A stretch of DNA of 64,000 nucleotides, from contig OZ006967.1 of assembly GCA_963930955.1 (NCBI GenBank), positions 1,302,001-1,366,000 on the forward strand. Direction: 5' to 3'. The notes beneath the pieces were generated by a model, which saw only the letters and a program-made list of their open reading frames with translations, was not told where the DNA came from and did no database searches. Of this stretch, positions 41,966 to 50,332 are shown piece by piece (within the stretch, counting starts at the first letter, position 1; each line of letters begins with the position of its first letter). The translations under genes were made by a program, and so were the position numbers. Source of the stretch: Scatomonas sp963930955 (GTDB lineage: Bacteria > Bacillota > Clostridia > Lachnospirales > Lachnospiraceae).

Positions 41966-42721
41966 ATGGATAGTTTATATATGATTATACCCGCCTATAA
42001 TGAAGAGGCAAACATCCGGCAGGTGCTGGAAGAGTGGTATCCGGTGGTGGAACAGCATAATCCGGAAGGAAAATCCCGGCTGGTGGTAGTGAATGACGGC
42101 AGCAAAGACCGGACAGGAGAGATCCTGGAGGAATTTTCCGCCGCCCATCCGTTGCTGATCCCCTTATCTGAGCCCAACCGGGGACATGGAGGCGCCGTGC
42201 TGCGGGGATACCATTACGCGGTAGAGAACGGAGCCGACTATGTGTTCCAGACGGACAGCGATGGACAGACAAGACCGGAAGAATTCGAGAAGTTCTGGAA
42301 ATGGAGAAAAAAGTACCCTATGGTTATCGGAGACCGAAAGGGGCGCCAGGACGGGGTGTCCCGGGTGATTGTCACACGGGTGCTGCGGGGAGTGCTCCGG
42401 CTTTGCTTCCATGTAAAGGTGCAGGATGCCAATACCCCCTATCGTCTGATGCAGGCCCGGTACCTGAAAGAAAATCTGCGGATGGTTCCCAAGGATTTTG
42501 GATTGTCTAATGTGCTGCTTTCTGTAATCTACGTGAAGAGAGGGCTGCCGGTCCGGTATCTGCCCATTACCTTCCGGCCCCGGCAGGGAGGAGTGAATTC
42601 CATTAATTTAAAAAGGATCTTCCGCATCGGCAGGCAGGCGCTGAAGGATTTCCGGCAGCTGAACCGCCGGCTGGACCAGCAATTGAGAGAGGAACCATTG
42701 GAGCATGAAAGAGATTCTTGA
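41966..42721 (+). CDS. Glycosyltransferase family 2 (DPM1-like)
   Basis: A 251-residue GT-A fold enzyme without membrane helices. Seen are MIIPAYNEEANIRQVLEEW, VVVNDGSKDRTGEIL, EPNRGHGGAVLRGYHYAVE, the nucleotide-sugar Asp motif FQTDSDGQT, and the acceptor-side NTPYRLMQ. The closest pattern is polyprenyl-phosphate mannosyl/glucosyltransferase (DPM1/GtrB). A longer open frame reaches upstream, but the ATG at 41966 begins the conserved domain; its ribosome binding site is weak. It overlaps holA by 17 bases. Substrates not predictable. Confidence 0.87.
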   Translation: MDSLYMIIPAYNEEANIRQVLEEWYPVVEQHNPEGKSRLVVVNDGSKDRTGEILEEFSAAHPLLIPLSEPNRGHGGAVLRGYHYAVENGADYVFQTDSDGQTRPEEFEKFWKWRKKYPMVIGDRKGRQDGVSRVIVTRVLRGVLRLCFHVKVQDANTPYRLMQARYLKENLRMVPKDFGLSNVLLSVIYVKRGLPVRYLPITFRPRQGGVNSINLKRIFRIGRQALKDFRQLNRRLDQQLREEPLEHERDS

Positions 42722-43682
42722 AGATATCCGCCAGGGAACCTATCGCAGAGCCTATCTGCTGTACGGAACGGAAGCTTATCTGAAAAGTCAATATAAACAG
42801 AAGCTTTTGTCCGCCCTGGTCCCGGAGGGGGATACCATGAATTTCGCCCGCTTTGAAGGGAAAGGACAGAATGAAGGGGAGATCATCGATCTGGCTGAAA
42901 CCATGCCTTTTTTCGCGGATCATCGGGTGATCCTCCTGGAAAATACGGGGTTTTTTAAAAATAAGTCGGAGCGGCTGGCGGATTATCTGGCTGTCCTTCC
43001 CGATTACCTGGTAATGATCTTTGTGGAGGAGGAAGTGGATAAGCGCGGCAGAGCCTATAAGGCCTTGCAGAAAGCAGGATTGGCCGTGGAATTCGCGCCT
43101 CAGAAGGAGGAAGCCCTGGTCCGCTGGATCCTGGGAATCCTGAAGAAAGAAAACCGGAAGATTACCCGGGGAGATATGGAACTGTTTCTGTCTAAAACAG
43201 GAACAGATATGGGAAATATCCACATGGAACTCCGGAAACTCCTGGATTATACCCAGGGCCGGGAGGTGATCCGGGGAGAAGATATCCAGGAGATCTGCAG
43301 CACGCAGATTTCCAACCGGATTTTTGATATGATCCGGGCTGTGACGGAAAGACGGCAGAAAGAGGCTCTTCAGCTGTATTACGATCTGCTGGCGCTGAAG
43401 GAACCGCCTATGCGCATCCTTTATCTGATGGCCCGGCAGTTTAACCAGCTGCTGCTGGTGAAGACGATGCTGGAAGAGGGCATGGATCAGAAGACCATTG
43501 CCGCCAGAGCAGGACTGGCCCCCTTTGTGGTAAGAAATCTGCTGCCTCTGGCCCGGCGGTTTTCAGTCCGGGAACTGGAAGAGATCCTAGAAACCTTTAC
43601 CGGGGCGGAAACAGATGTTAAAACGGGAAAACTAAACGATGAACTGAGCGTGGAGCTGATGCTGATCCGCTGCAGTTCCTGA
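42705..43682 (+). CDS. holA: DNA polymerase III delta subunit
   Basis: Clamp-loader subunit of 325 residues that opens the sliding clamp. The N-terminal AAA-like domain begins YRRAYLLYGTEAYLKSQYK (about 13-31), then NFARFEGKG, VILLENTGFF and IFVEEEVDKRGRAYKAL. The middle and C-terminal helical domains (ISNRIFDMIRAV, PMRILYLMARQFNQLLLVK) are the usual delta pattern. The lack of a Walker A motif is normal for delta. It ends at a bidirectional terminator shared with rpsT. Confidence 0.94.
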   Translation: MKEILEDIRQGTYRRAYLLYGTEAYLKSQYKQKLLSALVPEGDTMNFARFEGKGQNEGEIIDLAETMPFFADHRVILLENTGFFKNKSERLADYLAVLPDYLVMIFVEEEVDKRGRAYKALQKAGLAVEFAPQKEEALVRWILGILKKENRKITRGDMELFLSKTGTDMGNIHMELRKLLDYTQGREVIRGEDIQEICSTQISNRIFDMIRAVTERRQKEALQLYYDLLALKEPPMRILYLMARQFNQLLLVKTMLEEGMDQKTIAARAGLAPFVVRNLLPLARRFSVRELEEILETFTGAETDVKTGKLNDELSVELMLIRCSS

Positions 43683-43696
43683 AAAAGATGCGCAGT

Positions 43697-43734
43697 AAAA
43701 AGCCCCGGCTGGACGGTATCAGCCGGGGTTTTTC
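43697..43734. terminator. Bidirectional terminator between holA and rpsT
   Basis: AAAAAGCCCCGGCTG pairs with CAGCCGGGGTTTTT around GACGGTAT. The A- and T-runs allow termination of both convergent transcripts. Confidence 0.93.
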
Positions 43735-43747
43735 TGTATGCTTGATT

Positions 43748-44011
43748 TTATGCGATAGAGTTTACAGCTTTGCTTAAGCGGGAAACTTTTCTGGACGCAT
43801 TATTCTTGTGGTAAACACCCTTGGTCTCCGCTTTGTCAATGGTAGAGATAGCGGCTGTCAGAGCGGCAGCTGCAGCTTCCTTGTCCTTTGCGGCAACGGC
43901 AGCTTCTACCTTTTTGATGGATGTCTTAACGGCTGAACGGATGGATTTGTTTCTCTCAGCCTTTGTTCTGTTTACCAGGATTCTTTTCTTAGCAGACTTA
44001 ATGTTAGCCAA
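43748..44011 (-). CDS. rpsT: 30S ribosomal protein S20
   Basis: Primary 16S rRNA-binding protein of 87 residues: ANIKSAKKRILVNRTKAERN at the start, then a helical, Lys/Ala-rich body with TSIKKVEAA and a C-terminal KNNASRKVSRLSKAVNSI. Initiation is at TTG 44011, directly before the conserved ANIKSAKKR, with GGAGGTG spaced 7 bases away; the longer upstream frame is not used. A UUG start is also known for E. coli rpsT, where it takes part in autoregulation. The gene has its own promoter and a leader with a hairpin. Confidence 0.97.
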   Translation of the reverse strand: MANIKSAKKRILVNRTKAERNKSIRSAVKTSIKKVEAAVAAKDKEAAAAALTAAISTIDKAETKGVYHKNNASRKVSRLSKAVNSIA

Positions 44012-44051
44012 ACTGTACACCTCCAATATTCTGAATTCTTTTCTATCAGTA

Positions 44052-44080
44052 CATCGGAGCAGACACGGAAACCTCCGATG
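44052..44080 (-). promoter_or_regulatory. Leader hairpin of rpsT
   Basis: CATCGGAG and CTCCGATG form an 8-bp stem in the rpsT 5' untranslated region, about 40 bases before the start. It could be a site for S20 feedback control; there is no T-run, so it is not a terminator. Confidence 0.5.
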
Positions 44081-44094
44081 AAACATGCTTAATT

Positions 44095-44123
44095 ATTCTA
44101 TTCCATTTATCCTTCTTTGTCAA
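44095..44123 (-). promoter_or_regulatory. Promoter of rpsT
   Basis: On the minus strand, TTGACA (44118-44123) and TAGAAT (44095-44100) with a 17-base spacer, a near-consensus sigma-A promoter. Confidence 0.88.
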
Positions 44124-44212
44124 TACATATTTCGGGAAAAAATGTAAAACCTATGTCTTAAAAGGGCTGGCATGCGGCCCGAGAACTGGCGGAAAGCCGG
44201 AAGGAGACGAAC

Positions 44213-45118
44213 ATGGTTGAAAAGTACAGAATACGCACAGATCTGGCCCTGGAGAACGGGGAAAAATTTCAGAAGGATCAGGTAGAAATTTCCGGCGTGG
44301 TGATCCGGCGGCAGGAGGATCCGGAAAGAGAGATTACCACCACCCTGGTGAAGATAGAGTCGGAATCCGGGGCCAGGGCCATGGGAAAGCCCCAGGGCGT
44401 TTATATTACTCTGGAAGCGCCGAATCTGGCTGTGCCGGATGAAAAAATGCACCGGGAGATTTCCGAGGCCCTGGCGGGGCATCTGGGCCAGCTGCTTCCA
44501 AGAAAACTGGATTCTGTGCTGGCAGTGGGGCTGGGAAATCGGGAGATTACCCCGGATGCTCTGGGGCCTCTGGCCACGGACCATCTGCGGATTACCCGGC
44601 ATATCGTCCGGGAGTACGGGGAACGGGCTCTGGGGGAGGAAAATGGCCCCATGGTCAGCGCCCTGGTACCTGGAGTCATGGCGCAGACCGGCATGGAAAC
44701 CCTGGAGATCCTGAAAGGAGTCGTCCGGGAGACGGAACCGGATGCGGTGCTGGTCATTGACGCTCTGGCGGCCCGGAGTATCCGAAGGCTGAATTGTACC
44801 ATCCAGATTACGGATACCGGCATTTCTCCCGGCTCCGGGGTGGGAAACCACCGCTGCGGCCTGAACCGGGAAACCCTGGGGGTTCCGGTAATCGGAATCG
44901 GGATCCCTACGGTAGTGGATGCGGGCACCATTGTCCATGACGCGGTGGCCAATCTGCTGGAGACACTGGAAGACGCGGAGATGGAGGAATTCCTTTCCGA
45001 ACTGGTCAGCCCCTCTCTGCGGAGCATGTTTGTAACCCCCAAAGATATTGACGAAAGCATTGCCCGTCTCAGCCTGACTCTTTCCAGAGGAATCAATCTG
45101 GCGTTGAAAAGGAAGTAG
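44213..45118 (+). CDS. gpr: Germination protease GPR
   Basis: Spore protease of 301 residues that degrades small acid-soluble proteins when spores germinate. The N-terminus YRIRTDLALENGE, with an Asp/Glu-rich stretch where self-processing occurs, is typical. LAVGLGNREITPDALGPLA, VSALVPGVMAQTGMETLEI and VIDALAARSIRRLNCTIQIT (about 180-199) are the family blocks. Length is slightly below that of Bacillus GPR. AAGGAG at 44201-44206 precedes the ATG. spoIIP follows, the same order as in Bacillus, and strongly indicates a spore-former. Confidence 0.96.
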   Translation: MVEKYRIRTDLALENGEKFQKDQVEISGVVIRRQEDPEREITTTLVKIESESGARAMGKPQGVYITLEAPNLAVPDEKMHREISEALAGHLGQLLPRKLDSVLAVGLGNREITPDALGPLATDHLRITRHIVREYGERALGEENGPMVSALVPGVMAQTGMETLEILKGVVRETEPDAVLVIDALAARSIRRLNCTIQITDTGISPGSGVGNHRCGLNRETLGVPVIGIGIPTVVDAGTIVHDAVANLLETLEDAEMEEFLSELVSPSLRSMFVTPKDIDESIARLSLTLSRGINLALKRK

Positions 45119-45161
45119 TATTTCAGCGGTTTGTCTCATATATAATTATGAGGTGACAAGC

Positions 45162-46403
45162 ATGAAGGACGGACAGAAGGCAGCGCGGACCATTCTGCTG
45201 ATCTGTATATGTGCCATGGCCTTTCATCTGGTGGGAAAGGGAATTCGTTTCCTGGAGGAAGACCAGTGGAAAGAAGGCAGGAGGCTGGCCGCCGCCATCT
45301 GTCTGCAGACGGCGGAGACGGCTCTTTCCCTCTATCTGCCTCAGAGCGTTTATAGGGAAGAGCCGGGAGGACTCCTGGAGAAGCTGGCGGCGGAGGCACA
45401 GGAACAGCTTCCGTTTCTTGCGTTCTTTTCCCAGCCGGAGAAAGAAATAACTGAGGACGATACCACTCTTCAGGCCATTATCCAGGAAAATGAAAGGCGG
45501 ATCGCAGAGCGGATCCAGGAAGAGAATCAGCGGAAGGAGGTGGAAGAAACCCAGGAGCAGAAGGAAGAGGAACCCCAGGCGTCTTCAGAAGACCAGGAGA
45601 CGCTGGCGCAGCCGGACCTGCAGCCGGTGGCCCAGATTCCTGCGGAGAACCTGCAGAATTATGAGTATCTGCTGAATGAATTCTTTGTGGTGGATCCCAA
45701 TACGGCTACCAATGCGGCGGAACTGGACGCCGGTCTTTTCCTGGAAAAGGATTTTTCTCTGGCGAAGGATCCCGGGCAGCCCCAGATCCTGATCTACCAC
45801 ACTCATTCCCAGGAAGCGTTTGCGGACTCTCCGGAGGGAGATGTGGAGGCCACGGTAATCGGAGTGGGAGAGTATCTGGCCCGGATTCTCCGGGAACAGT
45901 ATGGGTTTCAGGTGATCCACAATACCGATTCCTTCGATCTGGTGGACGGGGTTCTGGACCGCAGCAAGGCCTACGATTACGCTTTGCCGGTGATCCAGCA
46001 GATCCTGGAAGAGAATCCTTCCATTGAGATCGTTATTGACCTGCACCGGGACGGAGTTGATGACGATACGCGCCTGGTCACGGAGATAGACGGAAAGCCT
46101 ACGGCGAAGATCATGTTTTTCAACGGTCTGTCCAGGACAGTGGAATCCGGTGAATTGAGTTATCTTCCCAATCCCTATACCGGAGAAAACCTGGCCTTCT
46201 CCTTTCAGCTGGAATACCAGGCAAAGCAGTATTTTCCGGAGTTTACCCGCTGTATTTATCTGAAAGGATACCGATATAACCTTCATCTGCGGCCCCGCTC
46301 CCTGCTGCTGGAAGTGGGGGCTCAGACAAATACGCTGGAGGAAGCCATGAACGCCATGGAACCCTTTGCCTATATCCTGAACAAGGTCTTGCAGGGCAGT
46401 TAA
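45162..46403 (+). CDS. spoIIP: Stage II sporulation protein P
   Basis: Cell-wall amidase/endopeptidase of 413 residues that thins septal peptidoglycan so the mother cell can engulf the forespore. One transmembrane helix (about 9-28) precedes a Glu/Gln-rich, low-complexity linker (about 85-160). The catalytic domain has ILIYHTHSQEAFAD (His near residue 210), VIDLHRDGVDD and LLEVGAQTNTLEEA. GAGGTGA at 45150-45156 supports the ATG rather than the upstream GTG. In model organisms it is under sigma-E and works with SpoIID and SpoIIM; those genes are not in the window. Confidence 0.95.
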   Translation: MKDGQKAARTILLICICAMAFHLVGKGIRFLEEDQWKEGRRLAAAICLQTAETALSLYLPQSVYREEPGGLLEKLAAEAQEQLPFLAFFSQPEKEITEDDTTLQAIIQENERRIAERIQEENQRKEVEETQEQKEEEPQASSEDQETLAQPDLQPVAQIPAENLQNYEYLLNEFFVVDPNTATNAAELDAGLFLEKDFSLAKDPGQPQILIYHTHSQEAFADSPEGDVEATVIGVGEYLARILREQYGFQVIHNTDSFDLVDGVLDRSKAYDYALPVIQQILEENPSIEIVIDLHRDGVDDDTRLVTEIDGKPTAKIMFFNGLSRTVESGELSYLPNPYTGENLAFSFQLEYQAKQYFPEFTRCIYLKGYRYNLHLRPRSLLLEVGAQTNTLEEAMNAMEPFAYILNKVLQGS

Positions 46404-46417
46404 ATCTTATGTATAAT
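46389..46417 (+). promoter_or_regulatory. Promoter of lepA
   Basis: TTGCAG (46389-46394, inside the last spoIIP codons) and TATAAT (46412-46417) with a 17-base spacer. It separates vegetative lepA expression from the sporulation gene. Confidence 0.75.
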
Positions 46418-46458
46418 AGTATGGCTAAAGCTATGATTGAGATTTGGAGGAAACTGCC

Positions 46459-48273
46459 TTGGCAGAAATTAATCAGGATAGGATTCGGAATTTTTGTATT
46501 ATTGCCCATATTGACCACGGAAAATCCACCCTGGCAGACCGGATCATCGAGATGACCGGCCTGCTGACCCAGAGGGAGATGCAGGATCAGGTTCTGGACA
46601 ACATGGATCTGGAGCGGGAGCGGGGCATTACCATTAAGGCCCAGGCGGTGCGTACGGTCTACAGGGCCAAGGACGGGGAAGAGTATATTTTTAACATGAT
46701 CGATACCCCGGGCCATGTGGACTTTAACTATGAGGTTTCCAGAAGTCTGGCTGCCTGCGACGGAGCGCTGCTGGTGGTGGACGCCGCCCAGGGAATCGAG
46801 GCACAGACTCTGGCCAATGTGTATCTGGCACTGGATCATGATCTGGAAGTGTTTCCGGTGATCAATAAGATTGACCTGCCCAGCGCCGAGCCGGAGCGGG
46901 TGATCAGCGAGATCGAGGATGTGATCGGCATTGAGGCTCAGGACGCGCCCCAGATTTCCGCCAAGACAGGACAGAACGTGGAGGCAGTGCTGGAAACCAT
47001 TGTACAGAAAATCCCGGCTCCGGGCGGGGATCCCAAAGCGCCTCTGCAGGCCCTGATCTTTGATTCCATTTATGATTCCTACCGAGGGGTGATCATTTCC
47101 TGCCGGGTCATGGAGGGAAGGGTAAAAAAAGGCACCCGTATCCGCATGATGGCCACAGGCGCAGTGGAAGAAGTGGTGGAGGTGGGCTATTTCGGGGCCG
47201 GCCAGCTGATTCCCTGCGAGGAACTTTCCGCCGGCATGGTGGGTTATATCACTGCCAGCATTAAAAATGTGGCGGACACCCGGGTGGGCGATACGGTTAC
47301 CGATGAGGACCGTCCCTGCGGGGAGCCTCTGCCCGGCTATAAAAAAGTCAATCCCATGGTTTACTGCGGCATGTATCCGGCGGACGGGGCCAAATACGGC
47401 GATCTGCGGGATGCCCTGGAGAAGCTGCAGCTCAACGATGCCTCTCTGTTCTATGAACCGGAGACTTCTGCGGCCCTGGGCTTCGGATTCCGCTGCGGTT
47501 TTCTGGGACTGCTGCATCTGGAGATTATCCAGGAGCGGCTGGAGCGGGAGTACAATCTGGATCTTATTACTACAGCCCCAAGCGTTATCTATAAGATCCA
47601 CAAGACCGACGGCACCTGTATGGATCTTACCAATCCTTCCAATATGCCGGATCCCTCGGAGATCGATTATATGGAAGAGCCTATGGTAAAGGCGGAGATC
47701 ATGGTGACTACCGAGTTTATCGGCTCCATTATGCAGCTCTGCGAGGAGAGGCGGGGGCAGTACCAGGGCATGGAATACATGGAGCAGACCCGGGCGGTGC
47801 TGCACTATCATCTGCCCCTGAACGAGATCATTTATGATTTCTTTGATGCCCTGAAATCCCGTTCCCGGGGCTATGCTTCTTTCGATTATGAGCTTCTGGG
47901 CTATGAGAGGAGCAGTCTGGTGAAACTGGATATCCTGGTCAATAAAGAGGAAGTGGACGCCCTGTCCTTTATTGTTTTCGAAGGCTCCGCCTACGAACGG
48001 GGCAGGAAGATGTGCGAGAAGCTGAAAGAGGAGATCCCCAGGCAGCTGTTTGAGATTCCCATTCAGGCGGCCATCGGCTCCAAGATCATTGCCAGAGAGA
48101 CGGTAAAGGCACTGCGGAAAGATGTGCTGGCCAAGTGCTACGGCGGCGATATTACCCGAAAGAAAAAGCTGCTGGAAAAACAGAAGGAAGGAAAGAAGCG
48201 GATGCGTCAGGTGGGCAGCGTGGAGATCCCGCAGAAAGCCTTTATGAGCGTGCTGAAGCTGGATGATAAATAA
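46459..48273 (+). CDS. lepA: Elongation factor 4 (LepA)
   Basis: Translational GTPase of 604 residues acting on stalled or back-translocating ribosomes. G motifs are AHIDHGKSTLAD (G1, near residue 13), RGITIKAQ (G2), DTPGHVDF (G3), and NKIDLPSA (G4). The EF-G-like domains II, III and V follow, and the LepA-specific C-terminal domain ends VGSVEIPQKAFMSVLK. The start is TTG 46459 before AEINQDRIRN, with TTGGAGG spaced 8 bases; the open frame upstream begins within that ribosome binding site. hemW, its usual neighbour, is separated by a minus-strand gene. Confidence 0.97.
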   Translation: MAEINQDRIRNFCIIAHIDHGKSTLADRIIEMTGLLTQREMQDQVLDNMDLERERGITIKAQAVRTVYRAKDGEEYIFNMIDTPGHVDFNYEVSRSLAACDGALLVVDAAQGIEAQTLANVYLALDHDLEVFPVINKIDLPSAEPERVISEIEDVIGIEAQDAPQISAKTGQNVEAVLETIVQKIPAPGGDPKAPLQALIFDSIYDSYRGVIISCRVMEGRVKKGTRIRMMATGAVEEVVEVGYFGAGQLIPCEELSAGMVGYITASIKNVADTRVGDTVTDEDRPCGEPLPGYKKVNPMVYCGMYPADGAKYGDLRDALEKLQLNDASLFYEPETSAALGFGFRCGFLGLLHLEIIQERLEREYNLDLITTAPSVIYKIHKTDGTCMDLTNPSNMPDPSEIDYMEEPMVKAEIMVTTEFIGSIMQLCEERRGQYQGMEYMEQTRAVLHYHLPLNEIIYDFFDALKSRSRGYASFDYELLGYERSSLVKLDILVNKEEVDALSFIVFEGSAYERGRKMCEKLKEEIPRQLFEIPIQAAIGSKIIARETVKALRKDVLAKCYGGDITRKKKLLEKQKEGKKRMRQVGSVEIPQKAFMSVLKLDDK

Positions 48274-48286
48274 AGAAAAAAAGAAA

Positions 48287-48327
48287 GGTGCCGCCAAGCC
48301 ATGGAAAACAGATGGCTTGGCGGCACC
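48287..48327 (-). terminator. Terminator between lepA and the AMP-binding ligase
   Basis: GGTGCCGCCAAGCCAT pairs with ATGGCTTGGCGGCACC. On the minus strand it is followed by TTTCTTTTTTTC, a strong terminator for the ligase; it can also stop lepA read-through. Confidence 0.9.
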
Positions 48328-48377
48328 TTGGCATTATGTAGTCTGAAAACAGCCTATAGGGCAAAAGGATATAGAGC

Positions 48378-50114
48378 TTAAGAAACAGATTCTGCCCGCA
48401 GCTGTCTCGCCAGTCCCAGCCGGTTTGTCTTGTAGTGGAAGAAGGGGCGCTTGTCGATCTGGATAATGTCCGCAGGATACATGTGGGGCTCCAGACAGGC
48501 CTCCACTTTTTCACGGATGCCCTCCAGGGAACAGCCTTCCTCTAATACCACATACAGGTAGGGCAGATAATATCCGGGATGAGAGGGATCGTCCAGCAGG
48601 ACGAAAAACTCATCATCGATTCCGGGAATCCGGGCGTTGGCTACCAGGTTTTCCATAGGAAGCACAGCCAGCTCGCCGCCGCCGTACCGGGGAGCGTAGC
48701 CTCGGTTCAGAACGTAGATGATGCCGTCTTCATCCATATATCCCAGATCGCCGGTATGCAGCCAGACCTTGCCGTCGGAATGGGTCTGGAGAGCCTTGGC
48801 GGTAGCTTCCGGATCGTCGTATCCCAGCATGTTGCCGGGTCCTGTCTTGCAGATTTCCCCCATCTGATTATAGGAAAGCTCCTCCTGGGTGCCGGGCTTG
48901 AAAATACTTACTACGCTCAAAGGCATAGGCACGCCTACATTGCCGTCCCGGATGGGCTTGGGAGCCATGGGCAGGGAGAAGGTGGAACCGGCTTCGCTGC
49001 TGCCGTATCCGGTGGTGAAGCGGATCATGCAGTTGTGGGCGTGGAGGAAATTCTCCGCGTTCTCCAGCTGAATATTGTTGTAGGCCTCGCTGCCTGCTCC
49101 GGCTGCCAGCAGATGGGACAGATCGTAATCTTCCGGGATCCGTCCGTTGCGCATAACCGTCTCAATGAACATGGGGATCATAGGCCAGTTGTTGGGCTTG
49201 TAGCGCATCAGTTCCAGATCTACGTCCTCCTCATAGCAGAAGGGATCCAGGATCAGCAGTTTATTGGATGCCAGAGGCATCAGAACCATAGATACTATCA
49301 CAGCCACCAGAGCCGGAGGCAGGCAGGTAACCATCCAGGTGGGGCGGAAACCTTCCGCGCCGCCGTAGAAGTTCATCTGGCAGATAATGCTGAGCATGGT
49401 GTTGGAAGAATGGATCACCTGCTTGGAGGGGCCGGTGGAGCCGCTGGTATAAGCCCGGAACAGGGGCCGGTTGATATCAACAGGCGCTTCGGTAGTTCCG
49501 GCAAAGCTTTCGCCCTGGGCGATAAAATCTTCCCAGCTCATGACCGCCGGGCCGGAAGCACAGGCGGAGGGGTAATAATTATCCAGACATTCCTGTACAT
49601 GGGCAGGCATAGCTTCCCGGCTGCCGTAGTGCAGGGGGGACAGAAGCACGATCTTCTTTACGCTGCTGTGGTTCAGAAATTCATTCATCTCGCTTTTGGA
49701 CATGAAGTCGTGGGCGATAATGGCTTTTGCCTTGGATTTTCTGGCGGCTTCCACATTTTCTTCCACGGTATTGTCCCGGCAGAGCAGGGAGGCGCCGATC
49801 TTCTCCGCTGCCAGAAGCAGGTAGATGAATTCGGGAACCAGGCGGAGATACACGGGAATCTGATCTCCCTCACCAAAGCCCAGCGCCCGCAGAGCCCGGG
49901 CAGCCTTGTCCGATTCTTCAAAAACGGTTTTCCAGGTAATATTTTCCCCGTAATAATTCATGGCGTCTACGTCCATGCCCGGGCAGCAGTTTCTAAGGTA
50001 CTGCTCCAGGGTACAGCCGGGGATTTTGATCATTTTCATCATAATATCTGGATAAAATTTCATCCAGGGCCGGTCGATACTTGGCTTTCCGGTTAAATTT
50101 CTCTCTTCGCTCAT
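48378..50114 (-). CDS. AMP-binding (acyl-CoA synthetase-like) ligase
   Basis: ANL-superfamily adenylating enzyme of 578 residues. Core motifs: P-loop YTSGSTGPSKQVIHS (about 222-236), GYGSSEAGS (A5), HTGDLGYMDEDG (A7), and a Lys in the C-terminal HYKTNRLGLARQLR (A10). The hinge after A7 reads NRGYAPRYGGGELAVLP in place of the usual GRxKDxI pattern. It likely makes an acyl-adenylate and perhaps a CoA thioester; the acid is unknown. It lies alone on the minus strand between lepA and hemW and is single-gene, ended by its own terminator. Confidence 0.8.
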   Translation of the reverse strand: MSEERNLTGKPSIDRPWMKFYPDIMMKMIKIPGCTLEQYLRNCCPGMDVDAMNYYGENITWKTVFEESDKAARALRALGFGEGDQIPVYLRLVPEFIYLLLAAEKIGASLLCRDNTVEENVEAARKSKAKAIIAHDFMSKSEMNEFLNHSSVKKIVLLSPLHYGSREAMPAHVQECLDNYYPSACASGPAVMSWEDFIAQGESFAGTTEAPVDINRPLFRAYTSGSTGPSKQVIHSSNTMLSIICQMNFYGGAEGFRPTWMVTCLPPALVAVIVSMVLMPLASNKLLILDPFCYEEDVDLELMRYKPNNWPMIPMFIETVMRNGRIPEDYDLSHLLAAGAGSEAYNNIQLENAENFLHAHNCMIRFTTGYGSSEAGSTFSLPMAPKPIRDGNVGVPMPLSVVSIFKPGTQEELSYNQMGEICKTGPGNMLGYDDPEATAKALQTHSDGKVWLHTGDLGYMDEDGIIYVLNRGYAPRYGGGELAVLPMENLVANARIPGIDDEFFVLLDDPSHPGYYLPYLYVVLEEGCSLEGIREKVEACLEPHMYPADIIQIDKRPFFHYKTNRLGLARQLRAESVS

Positions 50115-50256
50115 AATCTCTCCTCTGCATAAAAATAAAATTTATTTAATATTAAAATCCGGAATGCAGGAATACAAGTGAAAGAAACGGAAGCTTCCCG
50201 GGAAAAATGAATTTGTGTGAATCTGGGATATTTTCTGAAAAAACATAGATACAGAT

Positions 50257-50285
50257 TTGCAGATTTTGGCATTTGCCTGTATACT
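50257..50285 (+). promoter_or_regulatory. Promoter of hemW
   Basis: TTGCAG (50257-50262) and TATACT (50280-50285) with a 17-base spacer, about 48 bases before the GTG start. Confidence 0.65.
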
Positions 50286-50332
50286 GTGAATGGAAAAAAT
50301 CAAATGGAAAATTGGCTTCGGAGGTGAGATGC

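Noticed and set aside
46243..48297. 684-residue open frame on the minus strand
   Set aside because: It mirrors lepA, whose motifs are certain; the frame is open only because of the codon bias of lepA, and its residues (His/Leu/Gly-rich) match no fold.
48579..50096. 505-residue open frame on the plus strand
   Set aside because: Antisense shadow of the AMP-binding ligase; no ribosome binding site and no recognisable motif.
48378..50114. Bile acid CoA ligase (BaiB)
   Set aside because: No bai neighbours are present, and the generic AMP-binding motifs do not support a specific substrate.
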